Shown: positions 1 to 5,230 of the stretch, one piece after another
Layout of the letters: every line of letters begins with the position of its first letter
Numbering within the stretch: the first letter of the stretch is position 1
From: Candidatus Margulisiibacteriota bacterium
GTDB lineage: Bacteria; Margulisbacteria; Termititenacia; Termititenacales; Termititenacaceae
Length of the DNA: 6,699 bases
Reading direction: 5' to 3'
Assembly (NCBI GenBank): GCA_031279615.1
Contig: JAITIE010000098.1
Span: forward strand, 1-6,699
Notes under the pieces: model-generated
Database searches by the model: none
What the model was told of the DNA's origin: nothing
Seen by the model: the letters and a program-made list of their open reading frames with translations, nothing else
Program-made: the position numbers and the translations under genes

Positions 1-156
1 GTATTCCCTGATGTTGACGCGATAGAAAATATCCGCCAAAACGGCGGCGTGTATGTCAATAAACCGGTGGTGGTCAGCGGTAATGTTATCACGGCTGACG
101 GTCCGGCTGCCGCTGAAGAATTCGGCAAGGCCATGGTGAAATATCTAATGCTATGA
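1..156 (+). CDS. DJ-1/PfpI family protein, C-terminal fragment (5' end outside window)
   Basis: Reading frame 1 is open from the first base to a TGA at 154-156 and gives the last 51 residues of a protein. The tail contains VVVSGNVITADGPAAAEEFG followed by a final helix (KAMVKYLML). This matches the end of DJ-1/PfpI (ThiJ) proteins, where a short strand (VVVdgNliTs) and a G-P turn precede a helix containing A-x-E-F. Members are small cytoplasmic proteins of roughly 180-190 residues, variously described as chaperones, glyoxalases, deglycases or proteases. The catalytic cysteine lies upstream of the window, so the activity cannot be assigned. The stop overlaps the start of the next gene (ATGA), which suggests cotranscription and translational coupling. 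The family call is fairly secure; the subfamily is not. Confidence 0.82.
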   Translation, partial: VFPDVDAIENIRQNGGVYVNKPVVVSGNVITADGPAAAEEFGKAMVKYLML

Positions 157-1412
157 ATAAATTTCATTTTTGGCTGGGGATCGTGGTTTTGGCCGCCGGC
201 CTGTCCGCGCAACCGGTGGTCGTCAGCAGCAACATAACGGATCTTGGCGCCGAGTTAGAAACGGTCAGCAGCGACATACTGGAAGTTACTTTTAACCGTT
301 TGGTGGAAGAAAAAAACACCAAGATATTTTACGATTTATCCGTCGGGCTAAAACCGCTGAAGCTGCGCGCCGACTTTGCCCGGTTGAGCTATCATCCTGA
401 CCTGGCGGTTGCCTTTCATCCGCGCTTGAGTTGGTTTGACGTTCCTGTTTATTATGCGCCGACCATGATTTTAGATTACCGGCCCAACGCTTTCTCGATT
501 CCGGCGCCTCTGCCAGAATTTGGAAACAATATTTTCAGTGGCGCTTACTGGCGTTGGAATGTCAATTATTTCTGGCAGGATAATTTATATGGCAATCTGC
601 ATTTTGGCCAGGCGGAGGAAAAAGGCGCGGGTTACGGCTTCCAGCAGATTGTGCGTTTTTCTGATGCTTCGCAAATGACTTATATTAACCAAAACTGGCA
701 GTACTGGCCGACGCAGGAAGAGTTTTCCTGGGAGTATTCTTTTTTGGAAATTCCCTCTTTCAATGCCAAATATGCCGACCGGATTCGCAATGAATTTAAT
801 TCTCTACGGATAACCAGAATTAACTATGAGGAGCACGGTGAAGATTTGCTGATGCGCGAGTTTGAACTGAGTTATATTGGCAATTTCAAATTAAACTGGC
901 AGAAAGTTACTCTTTACACCAACAACATTTACGCGTCTATCAATGAATTGACCAGCGCGCAAGCGGGGTACCGCTGGGCTTCGCTGTCGGAGCTGTACAG
1001 GGAATACGAAGTGCCGTATCTCGAAGAATTCAGGCCCGGCCTTGGTTACGATACGGTCAAATATTCGCTGCATCCGTACAGCTGGCATCGTGTCTATAGT
1101 TATATCGAAGGGCAAAAAAAATTCTGGCTCTGGACTGGCGATTGGCGGGTGACTGATTATATCGACCAGCGCGGCGGCTCGCCGTTTAATTATGATAATG
1201 AGGAAAATTATGATGACAATGTGCGCACGATGGTCTGGTTGAATTTGTGGGGCTTCGATCTAGGACAGACCGTGCAATACTCTATCTACCGCGGCAGCAT
1301 CTACACGATGATTTATTTCCTGCGCTTGAAAACCAGCAGCTGGTTTATTGATTTCAGTTATAATCGAACAAAAGAAGAATGGGGCGTCAGCGGACAGATG
1401 ATTAATTTTTGA
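153..1412 (+). CDS. Secreted outer-membrane beta-barrel protein, LptD-like
   Basis: A 419-residue protein with a classic signal peptide: K3, a hydrophobic core (FWLGIVVLAAG) and a likely signal peptidase I site after LSA (residues 17-19), with Q20 as the first mature residue. The rest is rich in Tyr, Trp, Phe and Asn in alternating patterns typical of membrane beta-strands, and it ends in an aromatic residue (MINF), as outer-membrane barrels recognised by the BAM complex often do. Residues about 93-170 hold a stretch (RLSWFDVPVYYAP, then PEFGNN, then strands with turns such as WQDNLYGNLHFG) that resembles the LptD pattern of V-P-V-x-Y-x-P before the barrel. LptD inserts LPS into the outer leaflet, and lpxB follows 9 nt downstream, which supports an LPS role. 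At 419 residues it is much shorter than typical LptD (about 600-800), and little room remains for an N-terminal OstA jellyroll. It could instead be another envelope barrel. The start overlaps the preceding stop, with no strong ribosome-binding site. Confidence 0.72.
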   Translation: MNKFHFWLGIVVLAAGLSAQPVVVSSNITDLGAELETVSSDILEVTFNRLVEEKNTKIFYDLSVGLKPLKLRADFARLSYHPDLAVAFHPRLSWFDVPVYYAPTMILDYRPNAFSIPAPLPEFGNNIFSGAYWRWNVNYFWQDNLYGNLHFGQAEEKGAGYGFQQIVRFSDASQMTYINQNWQYWPTQEEFSWEYSFLEIPSFNAKYADRIRNEFNSLRITRINYEEHGEDLLMREFELSYIGNFKLNWQKVTLYTNNIYASINELTSAQAGYRWASLSELYREYEVPYLEEFRPGLGYDTVKYSLHPYSWHRVYSYIEGQKKFWLWTGDWRVTDYIDQRGGSPFNYDNEENYDDNVRTMVWLNLWGFDLGQTVQYSIYRGSIYTMIYFLRLKTSSWFIDFSYNRTKEEWGVSGQMINF

Positions 1413-1421
1413 GCGGAAATA

Positions 1422-2549
1422 ATGTTGCGGAAAATTTTTATCAGCGCGATCGAGACTAGCGGCGACCTGCATGCGGCGCGGCTGGCCGCGGCGCTCCAAA
1501 GGCTAGCCCGCGGAAAAATAAAATTCAGCGGCTTCGGCGGCGAGTCCTTGCGTGAAACAGGAGTGGAAATTCTGGCTGATCTGACCAGCCGCAGCACGGT
1601 CGGTTTGCTTGAGCCGCTGCGGCATCTGCCGGCTTATTTTTGCGCTTTAAACAAATTAAAAAAATATCTGCGTCGCAATAGACCGGATTTGTTTTTGTGC
1701 GTGGACGGGCAGGGCTTCAATCTGCCGGCCGCTCAGTACGCCAAGAAATTGGACATTCCGGTGGTTTACTACATCTCGCCGCAGGAATGGCTGTGGGGTA
1801 CGCCAGCCGCCGGAAAAAAAGTCGCCGCGGTTTGCGATTTGATAATCTCGATCTTTCCCGGGGAACACGCTTTCTACAAAAAGTTAGGCGGACATAGTGT
1901 GTACAACGGACATCCTTTGAGCGAGATCGTCGCGCGGCATGTAGAGACGCAGTATACTGCGTCTCTACATGCCGCGGACAAGCCGCTGGTCGCTTTGTTT
2001 CCGGGCAGCCGCCGTCAGGAACTGGCCAATCTTTTGCCGGTGTTCCGGCAAATCGTCAAATTGTCGCGCGGCCGTGAACAATTTGTTATCGCCGCGGCCA
2101 GCGCCTACTGTTTAAAAACTCTGCGCAAACAAATTAAGAATATCCCTGTGGTCTATGGCGAAAATTACGCGCTGCTGGCCGCGGCGGATATTGTTTTGTC
2201 AGCCACTGGCACGATTACGCTGGAAGCGGCTTTGCTTGGCACGCCGATTATTGCCGTGTACAAATTTCCTAAATTTTCTTACTGGCTGATTAATAAATTG
2301 TTGGCAAAAAAAATTCCCAAATACAAGGCTTTGCCTAATATGCTGGCCGGTAAAGAGATTATGCCGGAGCGCATCCAGGATTTTACCGCGGAGAGTTTAT
2401 ACCGCTTATTAACAGCAACACTCTACAACGAAAAAAAACTGCAAAAAATCAAAACCGAATTTCGGAAATTAAGCGCGCGTCTCTCGGCTAAGGACGTTTT
2501 GAAAAAAAACGCCGCGGCAGTTTTGGGCTTGCTTGAAGTTAAATCTTGA
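1422..2549 (+). CDS. lpxB: Lipid-A-disaccharide synthase LpxB
   Basis: A 375-residue GT-B glycosyltransferase (GT19), the usual length for LpxB. It joins UDP-2,3-diacylglucosamine to lipid X to form the lipid A disaccharide, at the cytoplasmic face of the inner membrane. Family landmarks appear in order: ETSGDLHA (11-18), FSGFGG (35-40), VGLLEPL (60-66), D95-x-x-x-F-N (the D-x-P-x-F-N site, whose Asp is the proposed catalytic residue), YYISPQEWLWG (116-126), YNGHPL (161-166), LFPGSRRQEL (192-201), ATGTITLEAALLGTPIIAVYK (261-281) and LPNMLAG (304-310). Several usually conserved positions differ: I10 instead of Gly before E-x-SGD, Q97 instead of Pro, and G147 in the usual F-P-F-E. The start is the first ATG after the upstream stop; the leader GAGCGGAAATA gives only a weak ribosome-binding site, so coupling to the barrel gene is likely. 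A perfect 44-bp palindrome lies in frame across codons 171-185, between the two Rossmann-like domains. The identity is secure. Confidence 0.95.
   Translation: MLRKIFISAIETSGDLHAARLAAALQRLARGKIKFSGFGGESLRETGVEILADLTSRSTVGLLEPLRHLPAYFCALNKLKKYLRRNRPDLFLCVDGQGFNLPAAQYAKKLDIPVVYYISPQEWLWGTPAAGKKVAAVCDLIISIFPGEHAFYKKLGGHSVYNGHPLSEIVARHVETQYTASLHAADKPLVALFPGSRRQELANLLPVFRQIVKLSRGREQFVIAAASAYCLKTLRKQIKNIPVVYGENYALLAAADIVLSATGTITLEAALLGTPIIAVYKFPKFSYWLINKLLAKKIPKYKALPNMLAGKEIMPERIQDFTAESLYRLLTATLYNEKKLQKIKTEFRKLSARLSAKDVLKKNAAAVLGLLEVKS
1933..1976. repeat. Perfect 44-bp palindrome inside lpxB
   Basis: The arms 1933-1954 and 1955-1976 are exact reverse complements over all 22 positions, with no spacer. 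The centre is AGTATACT, flanked by GTAGAGACGC on the left and GCGTCTCTAC on the right. Pairing stops at 1932/1977 (G opposite G). It is read in frame in lpxB and encodes about 15 residues (ARHVETQYTASLHAA) in the poorly conserved linker between GHPL and LFPGSR. A chance perfect palindrome of this length is not credible, so it is most likely a dispersed palindromic element tolerated at a flexible linker. In mRNA it could fold into a very stable hairpin. Confidence 0.93.
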
Positions 2550-2584
2550 GCATAGTGTTTTTGTAATTTTTGCCTCCCCGTGTG

Positions 2585-2612
2585 TTTACAAAGCAACAAA
2601 ACAGGTTATAAT
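2585..2612 (+). promoter_or_regulatory. Sigma70-type promoter between lpxB and the methyltransferase gene
   Basis: TTTACA at 2585-2590 (five of six bases match TTGACA) is followed after 16 nt by TATAAT at 2607-2612 (a perfect -10). Transcription would start near 2619-2620. It is the best promoter-like site in the intergenic region and points toward the methyltransferase gene, which would give a leader of about 230 nt before its GTG start. No comparable -35/-10 pair was seen closer to that gene. The predicted start falls on an ATG (2620), so a leaderless short ORF could also be expressed. Confidence 0.6.
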
Positions 2613-2619
2613 TACCGGT

Positions 2620-2670
2620 ATGATTGGTAAGAATAATTTTGTAACTGCCCCCCCCCCATTTTTAGCATAA
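2620..2670 (+). other. Possible leaderless 16-codon ORF through a C10 tract
   Basis: ATG at 2620 lies at the expected transcription start of the 2585-2612 promoter. The frame reads MIGKNNFVTAPPPFLA and stops at TAA 2668-2670. A run of ten C (2648-2657) encodes the Pro-Pro-Pro stretch, a type of sequence known to slow ribosomes and need EF-P. Adding one C would shift the frame and extend the ORF to the TGA at 2769-2771 (about 50 codons); removing one C would end it at once at TAG. The tract is therefore slippage-prone and frame-setting. No ribosome-binding site precedes the ATG. Whether the peptide is made is unknown; it may be only a by-product of the promoter and repeat. Confidence 0.25.
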
Positions 2671-2759
2671 CTGCGCCAAAAAATAGGCGTCACTGGTTCT
2701 TGAACAGTTCACGGATTTTCTCAACGTTGCATAGCGTTTTGAGTATAGCTTGGTGTCCG

Positions 2760-2792
2760 TATGCCCGCTGAACAACTCGCGCCGCGGGCATA
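2760..2792. repeat. 9-bp inverted repeat with 15-nt spacer
   Basis: TATGCCCGC at 2760-2768 and GCGGGCATA at 2784-2792 are exact reverse complements, separated by 15 nt. It lies 57 nt before the methyltransferase GTG. It has no U-tract, so it is not a standard terminator. It could be a hairpin in the mRNA leader, an operator-like site or part of a dispersed repeat. Confidence 0.6.
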
Positions 2793-2835
2793 GCCAAAGC
2801 GAGTCAAAACAAATCGAAGTAACCAAAAAAGTAAC

Positions 2836-2840
2836 GGGAG
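2836..2840 (+). promoter_or_regulatory. Ribosome-binding site deciding the GTG start of the methyltransferase
   Basis: GGGAG ends 9 nt before the GTG at 2850. No in-frame ATG lies nearby upstream. The TTG overlapping the GTG is followed directly by TGA, so GTG is the most plausible start. Confidence 0.6.
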
Positions 2841-2849
2841 TTAATTATT

Positions 2850-3668
2850 GTGAGAAAACAGGCGCTGAACATTTGCAAGTCTATAATTAAATGGTTTCGT
2901 AAACCTATAGTTAAACTATTGGGTTTTAATTTGGTCAACAAACACACGGGTGTTTATACAGCACAGGATATAGCTATTGCCCAAAACTTTAGCAAAGTCA
3001 TTAAGAATATTTTGACCTGTAGCGAAACAGAACTACATAGCTATGATTTTATTTTACGGCAAGTTACTGATTGTAAAATTGCAAATATGCCAGGAGGCCC
3101 TGGCGGAGAAAATTTTGGCAAATGGGAAAAATATATTAATCCGTCCGGCATAGGTTTGATACAGTCTCCAGGGGAATTTGCCGAATTTGCGTTGTATTTA
3201 ACAGACTTAAAAATTCAAAATGCCGTAGAAATTGGCGTTTGCTATGGACTGACCGGTTATTTTTTATGCGCATTGCTTCAGCGGGTCAATCCGTCCGTGA
3301 AATATTATATGGTGGATATATCAGAAAGCAATTTGTTTTGTTTCGATTTGTTTGCGAATATTTTGAATATTAAAAAATACATTCCGGCCACTTCAGAGTT
3401 TTTCGAGGGAGAAAAATTTGATTTTGTTTTTATAGACGGCGACCATAGTTATCAAGGCGTTACGGGGGATATTTTAAATTTAGGACAACATGCTCAAGTT
3501 TGCGTGGCGTTTCATGATGTTTATGGACATGAGTATGATGGCCTATCCGGTGGTGTATGTCGGGCTTGGCAGGAATTTATGGCAAACTATAAAGAACGAT
3601 TTAAAGCAAAGGTATTTTCTGAGTATCCAGATAAATGGCTGGGTATTGGCGTTGGTGAGAAAATTTGA
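2850..3668 (+). CDS. Class I SAM-dependent methyltransferase (Methyltransf_24-like)
   Basis: A 272-residue predicted cytoplasmic protein. The Rossmann core starts near residue 125: motif I is VEIGVCYGLTGYF (126-138), and the acidic residue ending strand 2 is D156 in YYMVDIS. FDFVFIDGDHSYQGV (190-204) and FHD (221-223) follow. The IDGDHSY...HD pattern is typical of the Methyltransf_24 group, which contains sugar, antibiotic and small-molecule O-methyltransferases, some metal-dependent. About 120 N-terminal residues have no domain I recognise. The substrate cannot be told; surface-glycan modification is an inference from the lpxB neighbourhood. The start is GTG at 2850, with GGGAG (2836-2840) 9 nt upstream. 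Base use is strikingly AT-rich: a sample row (3301-3360) has 16 G/C of 60, against 36 of 60 in lpxB at 1681-1740. This suggests recent acquisition. Its stop lies 2 nt from the convergent ABC-F stop. Confidence 0.87.
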   Translation: MRKQALNICKSIIKWFRKPIVKLLGFNLVNKHTGVYTAQDIAIAQNFSKVIKNILTCSETELHSYDFILRQVTDCKIANMPGGPGGENFGKWEKYINPSGIGLIQSPGEFAEFALYLTDLKIQNAVEIGVCYGLTGYFLCALLQRVNPSVKYYMVDISESNLFCFDLFANILNIKKYIPATSEFFEGEKFDFVFIDGDHSYQGVTGDILNLGQHAQVCVAFHDVYGHEYDGLSGGVCRAWQEFMANYKERFKAKVFSEYPDKWLGIGVGEKI

Positions 3669-3670
3669 TT

Positions 3671-5215
3671 TTATAATTCAACCGTGCGCGTCGCCGTTTT
3701 CTCCGCAAACACTTTGTCGTGTTCGACGAAAAGCAGGGTCGGTTGATATTGAAGAATCAGATTTTCAATTTGGATCCGTGACAGCACGTCGATGAAATTG
3801 AGCGGCTCATCCCAGATATAGAGATGCGCGCTCTCGCATAAACTGCGCGCCAGCAGAACTTTTTTCTTTTGACCGCCGCTGAAATCCTGCAGGTTTTTCT
3901 CGAACTGTTCACGGCTAAAATCCAATTTACGCAGAATTGCTTTGAATAAACTTTCCTCTAGCTGATATTGCTCCGCGTAGTCCTTGAGTCCGCCGCGCAT
4001 CTGCGTTGTGTCCTGTGGAATATAAGAGATTTTGAGGCCGGACGGAACTTTTAATTCTCCGGTGTGCTGAATTTTCTCGCCGAGAATTAATTTTAGCAGG
4101 CTGGATTTGCCACAGCCGTTGCGGCCTTGCAAATGGATTCTCTCGCCAGCGCTTAAAGTAAAATTTAGTTTGGTAAAAATCGGCTTGTCTGCATAAGCGA
4201 TGGACAAATCGTTCATTTCGATTAACGGATTTTGGTGAAACACCAGCGGCCGCAGTTTCAAATCCTCGGCGGTCTCGATATTTTTAAGCAGCTGCGCTTT
4301 GGCGGTAATTGCCGTTTTCTGACGCCGCTCGGCGTTTTTGGCCAGCCGCATCATTTTCGCGGCTTTGTGGCCGATGAACCCTTTGTCATAAGCCGCGCCG
4401 CTGCCTTTGTCGATGTGATATTTGCCGCGCTCGGTCTTATCCGACCAGCCGGCCAGGCGTCTGGACGCTTCCTGCAAATGACGAATATCTTTTTTAAGTT
4501 TGGCATTTTCGGCCAGCTCAAAATTATCCTGAGCTGTTTTGTTCTGCTGCCACGAAGAAAAATTGCCGCGCTGCACCTCAAGATTGGCGCGGTTAATTGC
4601 CAGCACATGGTCAATGCAGGAATCCAAAAAATGCCGGTCGTGCGAAACGAGGATAAAACCTTTTTTGCGGTTCAAATATTGGGCGACAATTTCCCGCGCT
4701 TCCAGGTCGAGATGATTGGTTGGCTCGTCGATGAGCAAAAAATTATTTTCTTTGAGGAATAAAACCGCCAGCATAATTTTGGCCTGCTCGCCGCCGCTCA
4801 AAGCGCTGAACGTCCTGGTCAAAACAGCCGTGTCGAGATTTAAAAGAGACAATTCTTTTTCCAGCCGCCAAAGCTCATAATCGGGATAAATTTCTGCCGC
4901 CGCGGCCAGCGCTGTTTGGTTTCTGTCCCGCACTGTATACGGAAAATAAGCGAAATCAACCGAGGCATTGATTTGTCCGCGGTAAGCGTATTGCCCCAGC
5001 AGCAATTTCAGAAAAGTTGTTTTGCCGCGGCCATTGCGTCCGATGAAGCCGAGTTTCCAGTCCGTGTCTATGGCGAAGGAAACATTTTCAAAAATATTTT
5101 CAGGACTGCTTTCGTAACGTCGCCGCTTATGCGGCTTGTTGTTCTTCCTTAACTTCGCTGCGCTTGTTAAGGTCGAGTAGGCGAAAGTTAAATTGCTGAT
5201 ATTGATGAGCGACAT
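3671..5215 (-). CDS. ABC-F ATPase, Lsa/CplR-like ribosomal protection type
   Basis: A 514-residue protein with two ABC ATPase domains and no membrane segment, so a ribosome-acting ABC-F protein rather than a transporter. Domain 1: A-loop region FAY (11-13), Walker A GRNGRGKT (59-66), signature LSGGEQ (139-144), Walker B with catalytic E164 in DEPTNHLD, SHD (191-193). The interdomain linker runs from about 222 to 330 and contains YDKGFIGHKAAKMM (276-289). Domain 2: GRNGCGKSS (364-372), FSGGQKKKV (445-453), WDEPLNFID (468-476; E470) and EHD (498-500). The DEPLNFID box, the YDKGF linker motif and the IDTDWKLGFIGRNGRGKTTF segment are, to my knowledge, typical of the Lsa/CplR/Vga group, which displaces lincosamides, streptogramin A and pleuromutilins from ribosomes. 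Resistance is inferred only; a housekeeping role is possible. An apparent 21-residue insertion lies at residues 14-34. TAAGGAG, overlapping the recN stop, is its ribosome-binding site, 8 nt before ATG. Confidence 0.9.
   Translation of the reverse strand: MSLINISNLTFAYSTLTSAAKLRKNNKPHKRRRYESSPENIFENVSFAIDTDWKLGFIGRNGRGKTTFLKLLLGQYAYRGQINASVDFAYFPYTVRDRNQTALAAAAEIYPDYELWRLEKELSLLNLDTAVLTRTFSALSGGEQAKIMLAVLFLKENNFLLIDEPTNHLDLEAREIVAQYLNRKKGFILVSHDRHFLDSCIDHVLAINRANLEVQRGNFSSWQQNKTAQDNFELAENAKLKKDIRHLQEASRRLAGWSDKTERGKYHIDKGSGAAYDKGFIGHKAAKMMRLAKNAERRQKTAITAKAQLLKNIETAEDLKLRPLVFHQNPLIEMNDLSIAYADKPIFTKLNFTLSAGERIHLQGRNGCGKSSLLKLILGEKIQHTGELKVPSGLKISYIPQDTTQMRGGLKDYAEQYQLEESLFKAILRKLDFSREQFEKNLQDFSGGQKKKVLLARSLCESAHLYIWDEPLNFIDVLSRIQIENLILQYQPTLLFVEHDKVFAEKTATRTVEL
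5114..5176 (-). repeat. 63-nt in-frame insertion-like segment near the ABC-F N-terminus
   Basis: Codons 14-34 (from STLTSAAKLRK to PHKRRRY) separate FAY from ESSPENIFENVSF. In Lsa/CplR-like relatives as I recall them, FAY is followed directly by EGSYDNIFENVSF, so removing these 21 codons restores the family pattern exactly. TAC codons flank it (Y13 and Y34), as a 3-bp duplication would. On the plus strand it holds two hairpins: GCCGC-TTAT-GCGGC (5122-5135), and CCTTAAC (5147-5153) with GTTAAGG (5166-5172) around a 12-nt loop. It encodes a strongly basic loop. Confidence 0.62.
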
Positions 5216-5219
5216 TTTT

Positions 5220-5230
5220 CATACTCCTTA
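5220..5230 (-). promoter_or_regulatory. Ribosome-binding site of the ABC-F gene overlapping the recN stop
   Basis: Read on the minus strand, TAAGGAGTATG begins with the recN stop codon (5228-5230). Its GGAG is 8 nt before the ATG at 5215-5213. An earlier ATG inside this stretch is out of frame. The arrangement indicates translation from a shared recN-ABC-F mRNA. Confidence 0.8.

Larger units (their letters stand above)
2550..2849. other. 300-bp intergenic region with promoter, C10 tract and inverted repeat
   Basis: This is the only long non-coding stretch in the window. It holds the promoter (2585-2612), the C10 tract (2648-2657), a short odd palindrome TGAAC-A-GTTCA (2701-2711) and a 9-bp inverted repeat (2760-2768 with 2784-2792). 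A 33-codon minus-strand frame spans 2791-2690 (starts MPAARVVQRAYGHQ, ends KIRELFKNQ), but it has no clear ribosome-binding site and no recognisable family. I saw no convincing Rho-independent terminator for lpxB and no tRNA. The block may include a dispersed intergenic repeat or the remnant of an element that accompanied the methyltransferase gene. Confidence 0.6.

Noticed and set aside
62..229. 17 of 19 bases match between 62-80 and 211-229 (both around AACCGGTGGT...GTCAGC), also giving similar peptides PVVVSGN and PVVVSSN.
   Set aside because: The proteins are unrelated beyond this (DJ-1 tail and the mature start of a barrel protein), and the match ends abruptly. It is most likely chance rather than a repeat or target duplication.
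2550..2580. A Rho-independent terminator after lpxB.
   Set aside because: T-rich runs are present, but no stem precedes them.
3669..3670. A bidirectional terminator between the convergent methyltransferase and ABC-F genes.
   Set aside because: Only 2 nt separate the stops, and I saw no GC hairpin with a U-tract in the flanking coding ends.
3490..3795. A 101-codon plus-strand frame overlapping the methyltransferase end and the ABC-F end.
   Set aside because: It lies out of frame within two well-supported genes and has no recognisable content.
4232..4762. A 176-codon plus-strand open frame opposite the ABC-F gene.
   Set aside because: It is a shadow of a strongly conserved ABC-F coding region, with no family features or ribosome-binding site of its own.
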